Of a stretch of DNA of 64,000 nt, positions 58,001 to 64,000 are shown piece after piece (position 1 is the stretch's first letter; the number at the start of each line of letters is the position of its first letter). The translations under genes and the position numbers were made by a program. This DNA is from Hetaerina americana (taxonomy: Eukaryota > Arthropoda > Insecta > Odonata > Calopterygidae). The notes beneath the pieces were generated by a model, which did no database searches, had not been told where the DNA came from, and was given only the letters and a program-made list of their open reading frames with translations. The stretch lies in contig JAKTNV010000174.1 of NCBI GenBank assembly GCA_022747635.1, positions 463,058 to 527,057 of the forward strand, given 5' to 3'.

Positions 58001-61000
58001 TATTTTACGATAGAAAATTTAACGAATTTTGAAAAAAGTAGTTCGAAATACTTAAAAGGAAAATATTGGGAGAAAAATACCGATTCCATCAAAAAAACGA
58101 AAATTAAATAAAAAGAGCTGTTCTCTCTGGTAATACCAATTTAAAATGCGTGTTAAAATTAAAACGATATATTTTGCGGTGGAGAAATCAACGAATGATG
58201 AAAAAATGGGTTTAAAAATTTAACGATATCATCAAAAACACGGAAAATAATTAAACGAGTTGTGTTATGAGGAAAAACCATAAATACGTGTGTACATTCA
58301 ATATAACGTATTTTTCGATGGAGAAATTAACAAATCATGAGAAAAGGGCTTTTAAACTTAACGATTTCGTTGAAAACACGAAAAAAAGATAATAACGAGC
58401 ACTTTAATGTGGAAACTCCACTTCAAAAACTTGTTTAAATTAAAACGACATTTTTAGCGTTGGAGAAATAAACGAAAAAGGAGTTTGATTTACCTGAATT
58501 GAAGAAATGTAGAAACAGTACGCGTTTTAATCCAAAATACGATTATTAAATGGAAACTAGCCGTTTTCAGTGGACATGCCGCAAAACATGCGCGTGGAAA
58601 ATCATAACACCAATGTTTGCGGTTAAAAAACCAACGAATTTTGAAAAATGTAGTTTGAAAAACTTGGAAGGAAATAATTGAGAGAAAATTTGCGTTTTCA
58701 GCTTAAACACAAAGAAATCCATAAAATCGAGGAAATACCATTTCAAATGCGTGTAAAATTTAAAGGACATACTCTGCGATGAAGAAATCATCAAATGATG
58801 AAAAGAGGTGTTTTAATTACTTAAATTAAATATATTTAGAGAAAACATGCATTTCATCGAAAATGCGAAGATTGATAAAAAGCTAGCAGTTTTCAGTGTA
58901 CTCGCCACACAACATACGTGTTTTGAAAATTACCCATATTTTGCGATTGAAAAGTAAACAAATATCGAAAAAGTAGTTTGAAACTCTTGAAAGGAAAATA
59001 TCGAGGGTTAAATAACGATTGCATCGAAAACACGAAAATTAAATATAGGCGAGCAGTTTTCCGTTTGAATGCCACATAAATTACGTGTTTAAATTAAAAC
59101 TTCATATTTTGCGGTGGAGAAATCAAGGAATGATGAAAAAAGGGGTTTGAAATTTAACGATATCATCGAAAACCCGGAAAAAAATTAAACGAGTTGATTT
59201 ATTTGGAATTACCACAACACACGTGTTTACATTTAAACAACGTATTTTTCGATGGAGAAATTAACAAATCATGAAAAAAGGAGTGTAAAATTTAACGATT
59301 TCATTGAAAACACGGAAAATAGATATAAACGAGCTCATTTTGTGTTGAAACGCCACTGCAAATACTTGATTAATTTACAACTTCATTTTAAGCGATGGAG
59401 AAATGAACGAAAAAGGAGTTTGGTTTACTTAAATTAAAAAAAATTTAGAGAAAATTTGCGTTTTCATCCAAAATACGATCATTGGATGAAAACTAGCCGT
59501 TTTAAGTGGACACACCGCAAAACATGCGCGTGGAAAATCATAACACAAATGTTTGCGGGTAAAAATCCAACGAATTTTGAAAAATGTAGTTTGAAAAACT
59601 TGGAAGGAAATAATTGAGAGAAAATTTACCTTTTCAGCTTAATCACAAAGAAATCCATAAAATCGAGGAAATAACATTTCAAAGGCGTGTAAAATTAAAA
59701 GGACATACTCTGCGATGAAGAAATCATCAAATGATGAAAAGAGGTGTTTTAATTACTTAAATTAAATATATTTAGAGAAAATACGCATTTCATCGAAAAT
59801 ACGAAGATTGATAAAAAGCTAGCAGTTTTTAGTGTACTCACCACAAAACATACGTGTTTTGAAAATTACCCATATTTTGCGATTGAAATTTCAAGGAATA
59901 CCGAAAAAAGTAGTTTGTAACTCTTGAAAGGAGAATATCTAGGGTAAAATAACGATTGCATCGAAATCACGAAAACTAAATAAAGACGAGCAGTTGTCCG
60001 TTTAAATACCACATAAATTACGTTTTTAAATTAAAACTACATATTTTGCAGTGGAGAAATCATCATATGATGAAAAAATGAGTTCGAAATTTAACTATAT
60101 CATCGAAAACACGGAAAAAAATTAAACGAGTAGTTTTATTTGGAATTACCAGAAAAATACTTGATCACATTAAAAAAACGTATTTTTCCAAAACCAACGA
60201 GTTATAAAAAAAAAGTTTGATAAACTTGGAAGGGTATAATTGAGAAAATATTTACGATCTCACCAAAAACACAAAAAATGCATAAAATCGAGGAGTTATC
60301 CGTGGAAATCCCACATCAAATACTAGTTTAAGTTATAACGATATAATTTGCGATTTAAAAGACAACGAATGAGGAAAAAAAGAGTAAAAATGACTTGAAT
60401 TGAAAAAATGTTAAGAAAATACGTAAATGCATGAAAAATGCGATGATTGAATAAAAACTAGCAGTTTTCAGTGGACTCGCCCCAAAACATTCGCGTTTCA
60501 AAAATTCCGACCTACATTCCGATTGAAAAATCAACGAATTTGGAATGAAGTAGTTTGGAAGTACTACATTAAATACGTGTTGAAATAAGACAACATAGTT
60601 TGCGATGGAGAAATCAACGAATGATGAAAGAAGAAGTTTTAAATTAAACGATGTTATCGAAAACACGGAAAATAAATAAAAACGAGCTGTTTTCTGTCAA
60701 AACTCCACTTCAAATACTTGTTTAAATTAAAACGACATTTTTAGCGATGGAGATATACACGAAAAAGTAGTTTGATTATCTTAAATTGAAGAAATTTAGA
60801 GAAAGTTCGCGTTTTCATCCAAAATACGATCATTGGATGAAAACTAATCGTTTTCAGTGGACACGATGCAAAACATGCTCGTGGAAAATCATAACACCAA
60901 TGTTTGCGGTTAAAAAACTAACGAATTTCGAAAAATGTAGTTTGAAAAACTAGGAAGGAAATTATATAGAGAAAATTTACGATTTCAGCAAAAACACAAA

Positions 61001-64000
61001 AAATACAAAAAAAGGAGAAGTTATCTCTGGAAATACCACATCAAATACTAGTTTAAATTATAACGATATAATTTGTGATTTAAAAGTCAACGAAAAGAAG
61101 TTAAAGTAAACACTTGCAGTTTTCAGTGGAATGGCAATAAAACATACGCGTTGATAATAATAAGTTTTTTCCGATTGCAAAATCAACGGATTAAAAAAAA
61201 ATACGCGATTTCTTCGAAAATACGTAGATTGAATAAAAACGAGCAGTTTTCTGTTGAAATACCAGATAAAACCCGTGTTCAAATTAACGAACATATTTTC
61301 GATAGATAAATCAACGAATGATGAAGAATGGCGCTTCAAACAATGAAATTGAAAAAAGTTAAAGAAAATACGAGATTACATTCAAAATACGAAGATTGAA
61401 TGAGAACTAGCTGTTCTCAGTGAACTCGCCACAAAACATGCGCGCTTGAAATCAAAACACAAATTTCTGCTCTTAAAAATTCAACGAATTTTGAAAAAAG
61501 TAGTTCGATATACTTGAAAGGAAAATATGGAGAGATGATTAACGATCACATCGAAAACACGAAAATTAAATAAAAAGAGCTGTTCTCTGTGGTAATACCA
61601 ATTTAAAATGCGTGTTAAAATTAAAACGATATATTTTGCGGTGGAGAAATCAACGAATGATGAAAAAATGGGTTGGAAATTTAACGATATTATCAAAAAC
61701 ACGGAAAATAATTAAACGAGTTCTTGTATGTGGAAAAACCATTAATACGTGTTTACATTCAATATAACGTATTTTTTGATGGAGAAAATAACAAATCATG
61801 AGAAAAGGGCTTTTAAACTTAACGATTTCATTGAAAACACGGAAAAAAGATAAAAACGAGCACTTTTATGAGGAAACTCCACTTCAAAAACTTGTTTAAA
61901 TTAAAACGACATTTTAAGCGTTAAAGAAATAGAGGAAATAGGAGTTTGATTTACCTAAATTGAAGAAATTTAGAGAGAGTACGCGTGTTAATCAAAAATA
62001 CGATTATTAAATGAAAACTAGCCGTTTTCAGTGGACATGCCGCAAAAAATGCGCGTGGAAAATCATAACACCAATGTTTGCGGTTAAAAAACCAACGAAT
62101 TTAGAAAAAAGTTGTTTGAAAAACTTGGAAGGTAATAATTGAGAGAAAATTTACGATTTCACCAAAAAACACAAAAAAACATAAAAACAAGGAGTTCTCT
62201 GTGGAAATCCATCATCAAATACTAGTTTAAATTATAAAGATATAATTTGCGATGTAAAAGACAAATAATAATGAAAAACGTCGTTTGAATACCTTGAATT
62301 AAAAAAATGTTGATAGATTGATTTCATCGAAAATAAAAAGAGAAACTAAACACTTACAGTTTTCAGTAAAATGGACCAAAACATACGCGTGGATAATAAT
62401 AACAATTATTTTTCGATTGAAAAATCAACGGATTAAAAAAAATACGCGATTTCATCGAAAATACTGAGGAAGATTAAAACGAGCAGTTTTCTGTGGAAAT
62501 ACCACATAAAACAATGGTTCAAATTAACGGACATATTTTCGATAGATAAATCAACGAATGATGAAGAAAGGCGCTTGAATCAATGAAATTGAAAAAAGTT
62601 AGAGAAAATACAAGATTACATCGAAAATACGAAGATTGAAAAAGAACTAACAGTTCTTAGTGAACTCGCCACAAAACATGCGCGCTTAAAATCATCACAC
62701 CAATTTCTGCGATTGAAAATTCAAGGAATTTAGAAAAAAGTAGTTCGATATACTTGAAAGGAAAATATTGAGAGAAAATTAACGATCACATAAAAAACAC
62801 GAAATTTAAAAAAACCGAGCTGTTCTTTGTGGAAGTACCAATTTAAATGCGTGTTAAAATTAAAACGACATACTCCGCGAAAAAAAATCATCGAATGATG
62901 AAAAAAGGTGTTTGAAACTCTTGAAAGGAAATTATCGAGGATAAATAACGATTGCATCGAAAACACGAAAAGTAAATAAAGACGAGCAGTTTTCCGTTTG
63001 AATTCCACATAAATCACGTGTTTAAATTAAAACTTTATATTTTGCGGTGGAGAAATCAAGGAGTGCTGAAAAAAAGGGTTTGAAACTAAACGATATCATC
63101 GAAAACACGGAAAAAAATTAAAAAGGTTGATTTATTTGGAAATACCACAACACCCGTGTTTACATTAAAATAACGTATTTTTCGATGGAGAAATTAACAA
63201 ATCATGAAAAAAGGAGTGTAAAATTTAACGATTTCATTGGAAACACGGAAATAAGAAGTAAACGAGCTCATTTATATTGTTACTCCACTGCAAATACTTG
63301 TTTATATTAAAACGACATTTTAAGCGATTGAGAAATAAACGAAAAAGGAGTTTGGTTTACTTAAATTAAAGAAATTTAGAGAAAGAACGCGATTTCATCC
63401 AAAATACGATCATTGGATGAAAACTAGTCGTTTTCAGTGGACACGCCGCAAAACATGCGCGTGGAAAATCATAACACCAATGTTTGCGGTTAAAAAACTA
63501 TCGAATGTCGAAAAATGTAGTTTGAAAAACTTGGAAGGAAATTATTTAGAGAAAATTTACGATTTCAGCAAAAACACAAAAATTACTTAAAATCGAGAAG
63601 TTATATCTGGAAATACCACATCAAATACTAGTTTAAATTATTACGATATAATTTGCGATTTAGAAAGACAACGAAAAGAAGATAAAGTAAACACTTGCAG
63701 TTTTCAGTGGAATGCCAACAAAACGTACGCGTTGATAATAATAACAACTTTTTTTCGATCGAAAAATCAACGGATTAAAAAAAATACGCGATTTCTTCGA
63801 AAATACGTAGATTGAATAAAAACGAGCAGTTTTCTGTTGAAATACCAGATAAAACCCGTGTTCAAATTTACGAACATATTTTCGATACATAAATCAACGA
63901 ATGATGAAGAATGGCGCCTCAAACAATGAAATTGAAAAAAGTTAAAGAAAATACGAGATTACATTCAAAATACGAAGAATGAAAGAGAACTAGCTGTTCT
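52093..64000. repeat. right satellite segment, mixed higher-order blocks
   Basis: Continues to the window edge without a gene. A distinctive fused monomer with 'cacaaagaaatcc' followed by 'taaaatcgaggaaata' recurs near 52680, 54955, 55903, 58708 and 59645 (also 29208). The first two are about 2276 bp apart and later spacings vary, so several block types are interleaved. Sequences like those after the mariner in C1 recur near 56550-57100 and 60250-60800. Confidence 0.85.

Larger units (their letters stand above)
27800..64000. repeat. complex AT-rich satellite array, over 36 kb
   Basis: The array runs from about 27800 to the right edge. Units of about 110-170 bp share an anchor like 'gttttcagtgga' or 'gttttctgtggaaatacc', then 'aaacat.cg.g.tt', then 'tttgcgatggagaaatcaacgaa', then A-rich stretches with 'cgaaaacacg'. 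Two related classes recur. X has 'cagtggactcgccacaaaacat', written here as cagtggactcgc then cacaaaacat. Y has 'ctgtggaaataccac' followed by 'aaattaaaacgacat'. They mostly alternate. Many 60-100 codon minus-strand frames recur only because the repeat does. The array holds no gene apart from two dead mariner copies. Confidence 0.95.

Noticed and set aside
28000..64000. Dozens of 60-100 codon minus-strand frames in the satellite (for example at 32798, 35016 and 37234)
   Set aside because: They recur because the repeat unit recurs, and they are Phe/Ser/Leu-rich as expected from reversed A-rich DNA. They start and stop arbitrarily in the monomers and shift with single-base indels.
27800..64000. 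CRISPR-like array
   Set aside because: The repeated units are contiguous satellite monomers of 110-170 bp with no short repeat/spacer pattern, and the context is eukaryotic.
27800..64000. CENP-B box in 'catcgaaaacacggaa'
   Set aside because: It has a superficial likeness to the TTCG....A..CGGG pattern, but the spacing is off by one and the final GGG is missing.

Overview
This is eukaryotic, AT-rich, repeat-dominated DNA, most probably from an arthropod. The evidence is the mix of repeats: mariner (DD34D), piggyBac, a Penelope-like element with a GIY-YIG endonuclease, Jockey-, CR1- and RTE-like LINEs, a Ty3/gypsy pol of the arthropod type, and a tRNA-derived SINE. I see no bacterial operons, no tRNA or rRNA genes and no CRISPR. 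No complete host gene is visible. Three short stretches could be host exons or decayed gene pieces: 1190-1428, 22141-22467 and about 26880-27310.

Layout. 1-27.8 kb is a transposon graveyard with nested insertions. It begins with one copy of an old 1-kb duplication (228-1180; partner 8560-9530), followed by a candidate exon and a piggyBac pseudogene split by a SINE. Then come a Jockey LINE (3650-6450), an RNase H-bearing LINE tail (6575-7290), a Penelope-like fragment ending in a perfect snap-back hairpin (7425-7845), two LINE remnants (9780-11456) and a nearly full-length RTE-like LINE (11545-14880, minus strand). A TA/TG microsatellite separates that LINE from an internally deleted mariner. 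The mariner is split by a 3.6-kb Penelope-like element (15662-19250) with a 14-bp target duplication, inverted terminal arms, a hammerhead-ribozyme-like motif and largely preserved RT and GIY-YIG domains. A CR1-like LINE, a second RTE-like tail and a 5'-truncated gypsy element with in-frame internal deletions follow. After that comes 3 kb of mostly unassigned DNA and a mariner remnant.

From about 27.8 kb to the right edge (over 36 kb) the window is one satellite array. Its basic units are 110-170 bp and mostly alternate between two related classes, X and Y. They are built into higher-order repeats: three near-identical 2218-bp units (32297-38988), a diverged fourth (about 41041-43258), a 1-kb block seen twice, and a tandem duplication of about 3480 bp (45131-48611 and 48612-52092). 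Each half of that duplication carries the same dead mariner with the same lesions. A transposon therefore landed in the satellite, decayed, and was then amplified as part of the repeat unit.

No gene set here works together as a pathway. The biology is that of selfish elements: nested insertion, decay and satellite turnover by unequal exchange. All identity statements come from comparison by eye, and no alignments or database searches were run.
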